From assembly GCA_963678675.1 (NCBI GenBank), contig OY783199.1:16512348-16576347 (forward strand): a DNA stretch of 64,000 nt. The letters are read 5' to 3'. The translations under genes were made by a program, and so were the position numbers. Under the pieces are notes generated by a model, which was given only the letters and a program-made list of their open reading frames with translations, searched no databases and had not been told where the DNA came from. Numbering within the stretch: the stretch's first letter is position 1; each line of letters begins with the position of its first letter. Origin of the DNA: Xiphydria camelus (Eukaryota > Arthropoda > Insecta > Hymenoptera > Xiphydriidae). Shown here in pieces: positions 12,457 through 25,900 of the stretch.

Positions 12457-15400
12457 AAGGAAAAATAAAACGTGTATAATAGAAACTCTGTCATTGTATT
12501 ATAGTCCATGTCATTGCATATATGTATCTAGTTATTCATCATTGTATCCCACTACGCTAATCGGTTATTATTTAAATCTGAATAAATGATTTTGTAAATC
12601 ACCTATTAATCATATGAATTCTGTCTTCATAAAGAAACTAAGATATCGATCATGCAATAGCCGTAACCCGTCACCCTGCTGCATAAAAGCACTTTCTGAC
12701 CAGAAAATTAAGAAATACAGCGTTTCATCTTTCAAACAAGTCATATCTGTCAAAGGCATTAGACTGCCGTTCCGAAGTCCACATTCCTATTTGATCCACA
12801 ATTAGATTCGAGCTTCTCGTATAAAGTGATAACAGATGTACATAATATGTGTAACGAGCATTGTGTCAATGATTACTATTATATCGTCGGTCTAGATATA
12901 ATGTCATAGACATTGCGGACCTAATAGTGAGGACGCGTAAGTGTATGTTGGTATGAGGTATGTCATATCTCACACCAACAGTAGATGTAATGTCTATGAC
13001 ATAACATCTATACCAAAAACAAAATAAAATCCATAATTTTTCAGTTACGAGGTATCACATATAGACCGACGATATCAAACGTTCGAAATGTATCAAGTTG
13101 GACTTTACATCCGTTCGATTATCCCACTCACACAAACCCATCACATTTTTCAAGAACACAAAGTGCAAGCGAGAATAAGAATTACAACGTAGGCAGATAT
13201 TCAATATACATATGTATTACCAATAATTTGTACAATTCGTAATATCTAGCAGCTCCTTACTTAATCACTATTATTTATAGGTATGTATATCCGCGTAATA
13301 TAGTGATCAAATTCAGTAATTACAATACCTTATTAACTGCATACAAATGAGAAAGAAGAAAACACGGTAAACCGATAGATTAATAATTTTCTATTTTCTT
13401 TGGGGTAGAAAGACTTATGGAAAATAAGAGTATATGAACCTACGTTTTCCTTACCTACGCAGTGCAAGTAAAATATAAGGTTTCCTTCGTGGATCTCCAA
13501 ATTGCTTTCCCAACATAAAGAAGACCAGACGCGAAATTGCGTACGCAAATCACGTTTCACGTATCCTCTGAATAAATTACAAGCAATGAGACGCAAAAGC
13601 GAGACGGAAGATGAAGGGCTTCGCCGTAACGAGCTTCCGTCCGCCGTTTTTCGCATTACGTCTCACTGTAGGCGCACACGGAAGCAGGTGATATCAGAAT
13701 AAAACAGAATTTCTTGAAAATAAAATCCATCTCATGTTTCTCTTTTGATGTTTACCGATGCGGAAATATGATCGCAATGTTACATAATATTTTATACGAT
13801 ACTAAGGAAACGATGCCGTGAATATTATAGCAAACGCCCTTCAGGAAATTCTGCTTATCGTGTTTTATTTCTCGTATAAAACCTGTTCGAAGAAACGATT
13901 TTGGTTAAAGTATATGCGTGAGCGAATATTTGGCATGTGCACAGTAACAATCCAAAATTAACGTCAGTTGCAGGTATACTTATTAGCGTTGAGTGGATAT
14001 GGTACCACTTTTTGTACGATTCGTTATGAATTTCAATTCGTCAAATAGTATACCAGTTTGCCTAGATACGACCTCTGTTCTTTCTCTTATAAGAGTTCAA
14101 ATGAAGCTCTCTATGTACACACGAGCACTTTAAACAATGCGTTCATGTTGTTTCTTATATTAGTTTAAAATGCTAGACTGTGCACGTGAGCACTGACCAA
14201 GCCTCGAATGATATCTATTTATTTCTATCGTCGGAAATTGTGGTATGAAATAACATTACTATCAAACAATCGCGTAGATAATTATATCGATGAAATATCC
14301 TATCACGTGGAAGTCAACGTGCTTAGTAATCTCTTGGTAGTAAACGGTTTTTCAAACTGCTCATAGTAAGCCAATACGTGTGGACAGACGTGAAAAAAAT
14401 TAATAATGTGACAATTATCCGTAAAAGTTGTAACCTGAATACAAATTAACTATTTACTTAAATGTGATACGCGTATGTAGGTATTAATTAAAACTGTATA
14501 ATCATGCACTGCTAAATACCTTCACGTATATTGTGCCGTGTATTGGCGCAATACACGTGTGAGTAATGCTTTAATGTCATATCGTTTCGATTAAATGCAC
14601 TGTTTAAAGTTTTCTATCCAGTTCGTAATTGCGAGGCTTCTCACAAGCAGATGAATTATGAAGCTTACGACGCGTACAAAGTATTAGCAGATCGTTTCAA
14701 TATAGACTCATCGTGCTATTATTTCTCGCTAATCTGGAAGGCTACTCTGCAATTTTTTGGCTTATACGAATCGGCAATCAGAGTGTGCGATTGGCCGTTA
14801 ATCTAGTAATATTTGCCGCAATTTCGTAGTTTCAGAAACCAACTAATTACGGAATCTTTTCTGCTAATTCGCCTTTCCATTTTGAAATATGTAAAAAATG
14901 GAAGTGGACTGTACAACTGGCTTCGACTATCATTCGTAGCACATGTATATGTTAAAGGAAAATCATCAAATTCTCTGCCCTTGTATAACGTGTATGTACA
15001 AGAATGTAATTGTGTCCGGCGTGTATTTCATTTTAAACGCCTTATCCCACTATCACAGGTGATTAAAATAATTTACACTAAATACAAATCAGTGCTTTTA
15101 TATTGTGTGCTCAAAATAATTCACTTTATCCGTTGTTACTTATAAGTTCTTAGGAATTTTACCCTAAACTGGAAAAGATGTTTTACATCTGACAAGTAAA
15201 AATGTCACGAATGTCTCGGGAAAAATCACAAACGAATAAACACATGCTTATTTTCATTAAATAGGACATCGACGGATTTCCGCAAAGTATCGCATCGCCA
15301 CCGCATTAACAGAGGAGCGAATTCTCTTTCTATCGACGCAAACAGCGCACTAGCTCAAGAATTCAATGTCGCATTGTTATATCCTAAACACGAATATTGC

Positions 15401-16252
15401 ATCCCAAAATAAGAAATAATAAGGGAATGAAAGAAGGGATATTAATTCTCTTTGATCAATGAAACAAATGTCTACAATCCGATCTTGTACTATTTGCTTT
15501 AAAACCCTCGTGTGAGTGTGTAGCCCCCATAAATATTTTACATGCAAGTTCAAATACGGCAATACTCGTCTGAGGTGTTTGAAACTGAAAAATCTTCAAA
15601 GATACTTGTCATTCTGCATGGCACTTTGGCAAGACTGAAAGTGAATCCTAGTAAGCTTTTCCTTGGCGTTTCAATTTGCCGAAAGATCACGAAAAAGAAC
15701 TAATTACAACCGGTATAAAAATGAAGGCGACAAATATCAAAATACACCAATTTCGAAAATTGGTGTATTTCCAATTGCATGACTTAAAAAAAAGACCGTA
15801 TTTTAGAAACGAGCTTATAACAGATGTTCTAATTCAATGGAAACGGTGTGAGAAGTATTGCCTCTCTAGCTCAGAAGTATTTCACCAGAATACAGGTGTT
15901 GCTTAAGACTAATTTCACGTACAGTCTTTATTCGTTAACTAGTTACTTTTAAAATCATCAGGGACAATACCAGTTAGATTAATTTCACGCGTAGTATCTG
16001 ACTGGAGCGCTTTACAACTAATGCACTTGAAAAATCGGAACTCCCAAGTACCCTTGCATAAGTTCATTACGTAGGACAGACGTCGTGCAAAAACGTTACA
16101 CGTCTACGACGCTACCTCGTACATCATGACAGCGAAAATTCGTAACGATCAAACTGATAGTATATAAAAGGTCTGAAAGAGCAGGACAGAAGCTTACTTG
16201 GGATGCCAGCGTAGCAACGAATATTCGGTAAATAAAAGGAGTTTAGTGCAAG
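12457..16252. other. intergenic between convergent PPTC7 and Derlin-2
   Basis: This is 3.8 kb of AT-rich DNA between the 3' ends of two convergent genes, so it must include both 3' untranslated regions. A TTTATT at 15927-15932 is an AATAAA on the minus strand and could end the Derlin-2 transcript. Open frames of 60-110 codons are unconserved-looking and AT-driven. Apart from the small hairpin element at 12881-13075, I see nothing. Confidence 0.45.
12881..13075. mobile_element. 195-bp hairpin element with ATATCGTCGGTCTA ends
   Basis: The terminal inverted repeats are ATATCGTCGGTCTA at the left and TAGACCGACGATAT at 13062-13075. A second nested pair (ATGTCATAGACATT against AATGTCTATGACAT) and a central hairpin (TGTTGGTATGAGGTATG against CATATCTCACACCAACA) make three concentric inverted repeats. 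Confidence 0.65.
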
Positions 16253-18202
16253 TCACTGAATGGCTCCTTGCCCCCAATTGAAGCCACCAGGCCTGTCCTC
16301 GGGCAGTGGCGTGTAATCCGGATCATCCGGGTGCGTATCAAACAGTGTTTTTCTGAAACAAAAGTTTAAAGAACGTGCTCGATACATACACCTTGCGTTT
16401 GCAAAATAAGGTACAACAGAGAAGGAGTGAGATTTATTTCCCAAATATTAAAAAACGTGTCTTGCGAGATACTATCAGCTATCCCTTAAAAAAGGAGAGA
16501 ACATTTCAAACAGGAATTGGAAGACTCGTATACGCTTCTGTGAAAGCACACTAATAAACTTACAATATTTGCGGAGTTTTGAGAATGCGAAATCCGCCTC
16601 TCAGTCGAGGGAATACATCTTCGGCAAAATAGTACATATGACCAACAGCAACCCCTATAAGGTCTACCCATATGGGATTACCCAATAATACGGAGAAACC
16701 GAGGAGAACCCATGGCAAGTATGGAGCCTGCAAGCAATGGTAGAATGACTTATAGAATTATTAGAATCAGTTGAGCCAAATTTGTAGATATATAAAAAAG
16801 GACTCACTTGAAAATTGAGAAGCCCAAAAAAGTTCATCCTGACGAAAGGATTACGCCGTGACCAGACATACACCAACATGATAGTAAACGCGTGGCCCAA
16901 AAATAATAAATTAACAAAGAACGCGAAAATCTGACAAGCGTGATTAAGGAAAATAGCAGTTTGCTAAAGAAAAAAAATCTCGAAAAATACGTTCAAGTAC
17001 CACAATCAAAAGGATACAGTCATACATAATCCTCCAAAGATGAACATCATAACAAAATCAGCAGTTCTACCTCGGAAAGATCCTTCCTCCAACATTCGAC
17101 AATACCGATACGTGAAGATCATATTGAAGAAGAAATTGAAGCCGACCGTTCCAAGAAATAGGAATGTCGTGACGAGTCGCCATAGCTGTAAAACATGAAA
17201 GATAGAAGTGGAGAAAACCATAGCCAAGATCACTTTTATGGGAAAAAAAAACAAATGCAGAGCTCCAATCCAGTCAAACGTTAAAAAATAGTGGGGGGTT
17301 AATGACACCTTAATTGAAAAAAAAGACCGAAAAACAACCAATCTTTCCTCATTTGAGCATTATGAAAGGATAAGAAAAGGCGATCTAATAGTGTCTGTAA
17401 TAAATTTGATAAAGTGTTGAGAAAGTAATATTGAAAGAAAATGATTGAGATTTGTAATCAAAATAATTAATTTTCATTAAAAAACATTGAAACAATATCG
17501 ATCACAAATTAAATCACTCTTTAATGAACAAATACCTTAATAAACCTTTTCTCACACTACAAGAAACACGCGCAAGTTACCGACTGCTTGTTACATGCTA
17601 TCATAATGATTTACAAAATCTAGACCATCTCAACACTGAGAATTCATATGAATTATTGCAGCGTTTTAGTGGTGGGAAGATATCGTGAAATTATTTGACA
17701 AATCAAGTGTTGAAATATTAAAAATAATGACTAAAGAAGAAAATAATTTTCTACAAACTTGATTTAAAAAATGATCAATCATTAAAAGAATGACCAAGTA
17801 GGAGCTTTGCAAATGTAGATGTCTCTCCCTAATCAGGGGTACATTGCACGATGAATAGATTATTACGAAACTCACCTGATATTGTTTGGTTATTAAAATC
17901 GGATTAAAATAGAGTTGAAAGGGAGAAACCAGATCCAATTGCTGCAAGAAAATATCGTAAGACACGTCATAACCTTGCTGTCAATGACGAGACATTTTTA
18001 GTCGATTCGCATCAGCATTTACGACGATCACGACGATCGCATAAGTGCGGAATGAGATGTTCAACACGAACGTGTAATTATTCTTTCGATAGATCAAAAC
18101 GATACGAACCACGGCAAGAGTCGTGATGACACAGGCGGTCGTGTAAGCCCGTGTTACCACGGGCATTTGCAGGTACTCCTGCCGAAGTGTTTGATAAGCC
18201 AT
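16253..18202 (-). CDS. Derlin-2: Derlin-2, ER-associated degradation membrane protein
   Basis: Derlins are rhomboid-like pseudoproteases that work with p97/VCP and E3 ligases to extract misfolded proteins from the ER. There are six coding exons on the minus strand: 18110-18202, 17876-17941, 17018-17185, 16808-16930, 16564-16727 and 16253-16352. They encode 237 residues (human Derlin-2 is 239). The N-terminus [20 protein letters not shown] is the typical derlin start. The [12 protein letters not shown] segment, the [14 protein letters not shown] loop and the [15 protein letters not shown] helix are diagnostic of Derlin-1/2, and the acidic GFNWG tail fits Derlin-2. Several hydrophobic helices are evident. 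Intron 2 carries a dispersed repeat at 17566-17830. The gene is divergent from rdgB-beta, with 762 bp between start codons. Confidence 0.97.
17566..17830. repeat. dispersed repeat in Derlin-2 intron 2, related to 46226-46605
   Basis: Shared blocks in the same order are GAAACACGCGCAA, CTGCTTGTTAC, AATTATTGCAGCGTT, TGAAATTATTT, AAAAATAATGACT and GACCAATCATT-like. The copy at 46226-46605 is longer by about 110 bp at the point where CACTGAGA or CACCGAGA occurs. No protein is visible. Confidence 0.65.
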
Positions 18203-18964
18203 TGGTGTACAGGTGCAACGATTAATATACCCTCGGACAGGCGTTTCTTCCTTCCTTCCTTTTCCGGTGTACAGTTACATGTCGCTCGTTATCGTACGTA
18301 CGTTATCTAAATGCAATCATCGTCCGCATCACAGAAATTTGCCTCGTTAAATTGCGTACACGTAATACATGAACACTGCAGCTGATCATTGCATCAACAA
18401 AATCTCGATTCGTCTCCGCTCGTATCGATAGAACACAGCTGCCAAAACGTTCTTAAACAGTGTGGCAACTCTTAAAAAAATGTAGTCGGAATAAATTTTG
18501 GAGCACAAATTAATTCAAACATGTCGCGTTATTTTGTATATATTAATTTATATTTTATTTATTGAAATTTAAAAGGACAGATAGAAGAGAGAGTGTCTTG
18601 TTATTTTTACTCCACTTTGTCAGTGAAGCTCGTGGTGAACTTTAGTAAATTCTATTTTGTTATCATTTACGGAGTAGTCGTCGTATAAACTGTAATAATT
18701 ACAATAATAGTAATTGTCGTATTTTATGGAGAATGTCAAACGGAAGATGGATATTTAAAATGTGCAGACGAGAAACAGGCATTGGTACTCATGATCATCG
18801 ATTAATAGCAGAAGCAAGTGACAACTTCGGACCTTGCCGCGTTTGTCGTCTGTCGGCTTTGGGTCTTTGAAAAATTTGATTTCTTCCGTCATTTTTGACG
18901 CTCGACGAGCTATTTTGTGACGAGAATTTGTTGTACATATAACGGGCGTTGAATTAAGATCGAA
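18203..18964. promoter_or_regulatory. divergent promoter region, Derlin-2 / rdgB-beta
   Basis: These 762 bp separate the start codons of two divergently transcribed genes and must carry both 5' untranslated regions and core promoters. Part next to Derlin-2 is CpG-rich. I do not see a clear TATA box. Confidence 0.6.
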
Positions 18965-21494
18965 ATGGTTTTAGTGAAGGAATATCGCATATGTATGCCG
19001 CTCACTACGGAAGAGGTACAATGAATTATTTAAATTCTTTTGTACTTTTACCTTGGACGTTCTAATTGCAACAAATTCCCAAGTATTTATCCTACATTGC
19101 TTTTCAATCCCATAAACAACGATTTATGCAATTCACATTCACTGGAGGACGCAAATCGATATCCTTCAAGTGATAAATTTAATTTAAATTCCATTATAAA
19201 TTTCTACTAGTTACACTTATGTATAAAGCTGCAAAATATAGTATTATTTATTTATCGTTTAAATAATTTAACGTAATCGATCACCAATACTCTTTTAATT
19301 GCCCCCCATATGACATACTATTCCACTTCATTCATTGAATTTTACAATTCCTGCATTTAGCTAATTTTCCAATTTCACTATCACAGTATCGGATTGGTCA
19401 ATTGTACATGATTGCCAGACACAGTCACGAACAATCCGACTCTAACGAAGGAGTTGAGGTTGTGGAGAATTCAGTGTGCGAAGATCCAATCCATGGGAAA
19501 GGACAATACACGGAAAAAAGGGTCTATCTTTCCAGGTAAAACAAAAGGACAAAATTGCAGGGCCTTTCTGCATTCTTCCAATGCTGATTAATTGATAAAG
19601 AATCAATCATTTTCAGTAAACTTCCTTACTGGGTGCAGTCACTGGTGCCTAACATTTTTTACATGACTGAGAAGGCATGGAATTATTACCCATTCACTAT
19701 CACAAGTGAGCTATACTTTAATTGCTTTATACACCATTGATATTAATTATAATATTATTAAAGCTAATCACAGGCTTCACAGCATCTATTTATTTCATTT
19801 TAGGGGAAATAGGTAGAAATTAAAAACGTGCAATGGTTTTAAAAAATAACAATTTTTAAGATACATAACGAAACACCAATATTTATTAAGTGAATGAAGG
19901 ATGTTTTTGTGACTTAAAAACATATACCTTATATTATATAACTTAAATCCAAGTATCACAATCCGATTTAAGGAAAAGAGACCATTTGTCAAATCAAGTT
20001 TCTGATAAAAGAAACATTAATTCACTAGATTATTATATTTTAAACGACATATTGATGCAAGTAGATAAAGTAGGAGTTATATTATTTCAGCAAAGATAAT
20101 TGATCACTGACCCATTTCACATAATCTGAAACGATTAAGAGATAAATTCAACTGAGAAGCTGAATAATAAGCAGTTTAGAGGGAAAATATCGAATTATGG
20201 AGAAAAAAGGGGAAAATCGCAAGTTTTAGAGTAAAAAGAGAAATTTTAAAAAATAGGGGAATAGGGAACACACTGTGAAGCCTGTAATCATTAATGTACT
20301 ATGAGTAGTAACGGCAGCATATAACAGTACCACTTAACTGTCCAAAAGTAGCCTGCTTAAAAGCCGCCAGTGCTTTGATAGCTCTTAAGAGTAAAACCTT
20401 TTTTTGTTGCATGTTAATCAATGACATGGCAGAGTATACTGTAAGTATTTCAATAATTGCCCCTTTCAAAATGGAGTATCTTGTAAAAATTCCTTACGTT
20501 TCAGTGCTCTTATATACCAAGGTTCAGTATTACCATTAAAACACGGTATGAAGATAATAATGGTTCTACGGAAAATGTAAATTGCCTACATTCCAACAGT
20601 AATTACAACCGGCTAAACTCAGAGCAATTTCCCTTGTTTTCAATCGGTATTCTTATCAATAAACTAAGATAACTGCCCTGGGTACAGCCAGTTGAATTTC
20701 CTGTGAGTTTACTATACTCGTTCCCGAAAGAAACAATCACTTTGTATATTTATTGCCCAGTGTTTAAACCTGACACCAATTGAACTTGTACAACGGGAGG
20801 TTGATTTTGTCGATATCGCATATGATGAAATATCAGCCAAGAATTACAAGGAGGAAGAGGCTAGTATATTCTCTTTGAATTGATGCGTTAAAAGAAATGT
20901 CATGGCATTGTGCGAATGCTTCCTATCGTCAGTATCCTCGCAATTATTCTCCATACATATACTTGCAGGATCCTAAGTTCTTTCAGTCAAAGAAAACTGG
21001 GCGAGGTCCCTTGGTCGAAGGTTGGAGGGATACGACACAACCGATAATGTGTTCGTACAAGTTGGTGAAAGCTTCTTTCGAAGTATGGGGCATGCAGACT
21101 CAGATAGAAGATTTCATTCAGGGGGTAAGCTTTTAGAAACTCGATGAATAAAGTATCGAAAGAGATTGACCTCCTTCTCACTGAACACCTTTACGCGATG
21201 CGATTTTATTCAAGCGCAATTTTGTCATTTGCATCGTAGCGTATACGTGATGTTTTATTACTGGGACATCGACAAGCTTTTGCCTGGATAGATGAATGGC
21301 ACGGTATGACACTGGAAGACGTGCGCCAATACGAATTGAAAATGCAGCATGAAACGAACCAGAAGCTTCAAACGAAAGCACCGGTTGAACAGAGTCGACC
21401 TACTACCTCCTCGCCGTCAAGCGAGATTCCACCTTCATCGAATCCAGAATCACCCACGCAAAGTTCATTCCGTTCATGGTTCTCTTGGTCATAA
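18965..21494 (+). CDS. rdgBbeta: cytoplasmic phosphatidylinositol transfer protein, rdgB-beta/PITPNC1 class
   Basis: This is a class IIB PITP that exchanges phosphatidylinositol and phosphatidic acid between membranes. Eight coding exons give 292 residues: 18965-19015, 19387-19535, 19617-19705, 20433-20440, 20505-20576, 20761-20859, 20969-21124 and 21240-21494. Diagnostic blocks are VKEYRICMPLT, YRIGQLYMIARHSHEQS, GEGVEVV-like (EGVEVVENS), EKAWNYYPFTIT, KTGRGPLVEGWRD, YKLVKASFEVWG and GHRQAFAWIDEW. All match PITPNC1 better than PITPNA/B. The C-terminus is a Ser/Pro-rich tail, a likely 14-3-3 or regulatory region. Exon 4 is only 8 nt (AGTATACT). It is needed to keep frame and to supply the KYT of the family's ITEYTCSF-like segment. 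Intron 6 appears to start with GC. AATAAA at 21557. Confidence 0.93.
20433..20440 (+). other. 8-nt microexon of rdgB-beta
   Basis: Exon 3 ends after ACA A (phase 1) and the exon at 20505 begins with TGC in phase 0. Skipping directly between them would shift frame. AGTATACT is flanked by cag (20430-20432) and gtaagt (20441-20446), with a T-rich tract upstream, and yields T-K-Y-T-C-S. Paralogues read T-E-Y-T-C-S at this place. Confidence 0.8.
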
Positions 21495-22992
21495 TGAAGA
21501 TATGTATTTAATGTTAAATAATGCAGGATCGATTCACCGCGACTCACGAGCACGCGAATAAAATAAAAGGCTTCGTGTTTTGTAGTATATACCATGTAAA
21601 TATTCTTACAAGGAGTCTTTAAAATTCTTGTACGCGTTACAATCGCAATACTGAATAATCGTGTACACCACCATAATTGAACTCGTTATTCATTTGTAAA
21701 TTAATTACAGCACTAAATCTTATTCTGAGCTGTTTAATAATGTAATTGCATTAGGGTGCTAATTGAACAAATGTTTTGAAAGAGGATAATTATTTTTCAA
21801 GCCAACTATTTAGCATTAATTTTGTAAATTTCAACTTCACCTACGTCACTATCGCATTATTATCAAAATAATTACACAATTGTCCCTTTATCGAGTTGTC
21901 CCACCTGTTCGTCCCTTCGTTTCATTACTGCATTCACCCAATTTTGATATGCACATTTAAATTAAGATTATTAATACCTCTTTACCTCGTAGTTGATCAT
22001 GTTTATTTGGATATATTTTCTAGCAAGAGGAAAAGATTCTCAATACTCGGAACATTCGTGAGATTTCCTTTCGATTTTTAGGAATACGGGTATCCATAAG
22101 TTATTCATCAAAAGTTCATTGAGCGCTTGAAATATCATGTAGCATGGAGACATATTGAAACGCCAAAAGTACAATATTTATGAATATAAGGTACCTGAAA
22201 AAGTAGCTTATATTTTCTGTGCTGGAGAAAAGTTTAATAAGTTCCTCCGTTCTAGAGAAGGTAGATGATTAGAAAAATTGAATGTTTTTAATTCAACGTC
22301 ACTGTACAATCATTCTCGTGGATAGTCTGTAAAAAAAAATACGAATTTGTTACGTTAAGTTATACTGCGTTATTACTTCAATAAACACACGCGGGCACAT
22401 GTAGAGAATACCTAGTTTAGAAGTGACGAGGAAAATTATCTATGTATACATATTTACAAATCTATTGTACGAGCGCTTTTGTGTTAATAGAATTATTATG
22501 AGCATATTTCATCGTTATTTTTTAATCCGAACACTGCTACTTTTTTCAATTTCCAATTCCCATTAATTTAGGGAATACTGCCAATATCATTACAGCAAAT
22601 CCTTAAATCTTTCGAAGTCTAGGACTTGGCAATTGTTTACTATTCACGAGAGAGAGAAGGATAGGAGATCTCTAATACCGAATTCAAGAGATTCAAATTT
22701 CATAATTCTATGTAATAAAAATAACGAAAGACACTGATGAAGCTAAGAAATTAATGTCTTCAGCCATTAAAAATTCGAAGTATTATCAACACAAGAAAGC
22801 TAGCTAATTGTCGTTTGCACGATTTTCTAAGAGAAACTATATTCGGTACATTATATACACCTCGCCTCGCAGAAAAGGCTACGCACAGGAAATTACGGAG
22901 TTCCGAAAGGGAGAATTCAGGCTCTAATAATAAAAAAAGGGGTTCGAAGAGGCATCTGGCTGCACGCATGACGTGTCGCCTCTAACAGGAAA
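21495..22992. other. intergenic between rdgB-beta and the septin
   Basis: This is 1.5 kb of AT-rich DNA between two genes in the same direction, holding the rdgB-beta 3' end (AATAAA at 21557) and presumably the septin promoter or 5' untranslated region. I see no ORF with family similarity and no clear element. Confidence 0.5.
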
Positions 22993-25900
22993 ATGTCAGT
23001 ACGCGATCTTCTGCCCCGCGCGTTACTGGGAAACGTGATTATTGATCGTCAGTGCGAGGGTGCGCCAGCGCAGAGAAAAAGGGAGGTATTCACGAGCAAC
23101 CCCAACTCCAACGCGCCTCTGAATTCATCGGTTACTGTTGTTGTTACCCTCGACATGTCAAGCGGTAGGTACACGTATTTTCCTTCGCACGTCGGCCTTC
23201 ATTTTTTATATTAAATTGCGTAGCCAATCGATTACCCGCCTTATCGGTTCAATAACTGATCGACCGGTGCTTCCAACGTTTTACATCACGATGGTCCTCA
23301 AGTACAACCTAATAAGAGAAGCGAAACTTTGTTTAGCAAGACAGGGACTATATCGGATTTGCGACGCTTCCGGAGCAGGTGCACCGGAAATCGGTGAAGA
23401 GGGGATTCGAATTCACGCTTATGGTCGTCGGCGAGACTGGCCTTGGCAAATCCACCCTGATAAACAGCCTCTTCCTCGGTGATCTCTACAAGGAGCGACA
23501 AATTCCCGATGCTCTGGGTAAGCGAAATCCTTCTACAGTTTTGTAACCAGCTAGACCTTTCACAACTTTACTATGCAAACATGATTTTGCGTACAATTTC
23601 CCCTCGTTATAATCCCAGCAAAGAGGCTCGAATTTAAAAGTTGACTGCAACTCTGCTGTTTAGCGTCGCATCGTACTGATATATCTCGTCATTCCAGAAC
23701 GCGTGGAAAAGACGACGGCGATTGAGAAGAAAACCATGGACATCGAGGAGCGCGGTGTCAGGCTCAGATTGACGATTGTGGACACTCCAGGTACGCATAC
23801 CTCCTTCGGCTACAAATGATACCGGTTTGTTATATTGTACCGTCATAAACTGATAATTATATGTACCTAATTCGATCGTTGCAGGTTTTGGAGATGCCGT
23901 CAATTGCGACGACACTTGGAAGACATGCTCGGCATACATCGACGAGCAGTTTCGTCAATACTTCACGGACGAGAGCGGCCTCAACAGGAAGAACATACAG
24001 GACAATAGAGTGCACTGTTGCCTCTATTTCATACCTCCTTACGGCCATGGGTAGGTGAAATATCTCTTCAGCTCAAAATCCACCTCTCTTTTGTCGCTTC
24101 ACTTCCAATTCATCATCGTCACTCTTCCAATTTAGGCTGAGACAGCTTGACCTGGAGGTCCTGAGGCGGTTGCATCGCAAAGTGAACGTGGTACCCGTCA
24201 TCGCCAAGGCGGATACACTCACCACTCAAGAAGTGAAGAAACTGAAGGAACGCGTACTGGCTGATATCGAGGAGCACGAGATTCAGGTACAATGTGATAT
24301 ATTGTTTTATTCGGAAGTAGTTACAGAGGTGATGATAATTGGTGAATTGCTGAAAGGCTCATTCAAATGTTTGTCATTAAGATCAAACGTTCAATTTTTG
24401 GAAATCGTATTAGTAATTATAAAATATGGACAACTGTTAACGTTCTTGAATAACAAACAGTGCAGTAAAATTAAGTTATGATATCTACTTATGATATCGC
24501 GAGCTGTTATTACATCTGGTAGGCGTGCTCATTGAAAAGCTGCAGATCGTTACCAAAGCATCCATGTGGTAACTACATCCTGCTAAATATAGTTTCGTGT
24601 ATGCTCTTCGCGCAGATCTACCAGTTTCCGGACTGCGACAGCGATGAGGACGAGGAATTCAAGCAGCAGGACAAAGAGCTGAAGGCGTGCGTACCTTTCG
24701 CGGTGGTAGGGAGTTCCACGGTGTTGGAAGTGGCCGGCAGGAAAGTTCGCGGGCGTCAATATCCTTGGGGAGTTGTCGAAGGTGCACAGCAAGACCTCAA
24801 ACTTTCCTTTATCGTTTCGATGTAGAAATTGCGCGCCCTGATCGCGATGTCCAGGATGAAATTGGAAACTGAAAGGGAAACGAAAAAATGATTAACACTG
24901 GACGAACTTCTCGTCGGTTATTCGAACCTTTATTCAAGAAAAGATGAAAGAAAGACAACAATAATTATACTTTCTTTCTGTTTTCTCGGCCTTTCGGTTT
25001 CGCAATGTATCAATATAACGCAATATATGCGAATTGACATCAAGAAGCAATAAATGATAATCGTGTAGTCCTTGGCGAGAATTTATCGTACAGTATATAA
25101 TAATTACAATTGTCGCAGTCGAAAACCCGAAGCACAGTGACTTCGTGAAACTGCGAACGATGCTGATATCAACGCACATGCAAGATCTCAAGGATGTCAC
25201 CCAGGACGTTCACTATGAAAACTTCCGTGCCCAATGCATATCGCAAATATCTCAACAGGCCAGTCGGGAACGGAGGTATTTATGCATGTAAATAATTATT
25301 ATACTTGAGTAGGTATATGTAGAATTCTTATACCATTAATCGGTTGAGCGTAGATGTTTGGTTGATTCGCCTGCGACCCTGTCGTGCATCTCTTAATACG
25401 CATATCCCGTACTAATTGAAAACATAATGAACGTATAATGATAAAAATGAATTAGAATTTTGTGTGGCGATAGTAGGTCAATTATATGTGAATGCTCGGT
25501 ACTATATTCTTTCTAGTATAGATCTATTTTCCTTCTTTTCCAAAAAATTAACTATTTAACGCGTAATATGTTAATTTTAAATGAACCTACTATGACCCGC
25601 AAAACTGTTGACAGCGAATCTACTGTACGTGCCGTTTTTTTCTTCCGCAGTAAGCTGAAGAGAGATTCCGGCCCGCATTTCGAGAACAGCATATCCGATA
25701 CGGATAGACTGCTCCTCCAGAAGGACGAGGAAGTGAGTATATAACTCCTATTTCCTTAATCTGTCGTTGAAACATGTCCTGCAATCTCACAATAAATTAT
25801 AAAGTAATATATAACAGACAAGGGAGCGGAACACTAATTTACATATGTTTCTTTGCAGATAAGAAGAATGCAAGACATATTAGTACAGATGCAAGTGAAA

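Noticed and set aside
14813..15145. 110-codon frame between PPTC7 and Derlin-2
   Set aside because: AT-rich chance frame between convergent 3' ends. No family resemblance and no splice partners.
23345..23346. Septin exon 2 starting at the AG at 23343-23344
   Set aside because: It breaks the frame with exon 1. The AG 4 nt upstream gives SSDRDYIGF, as expected for the family.
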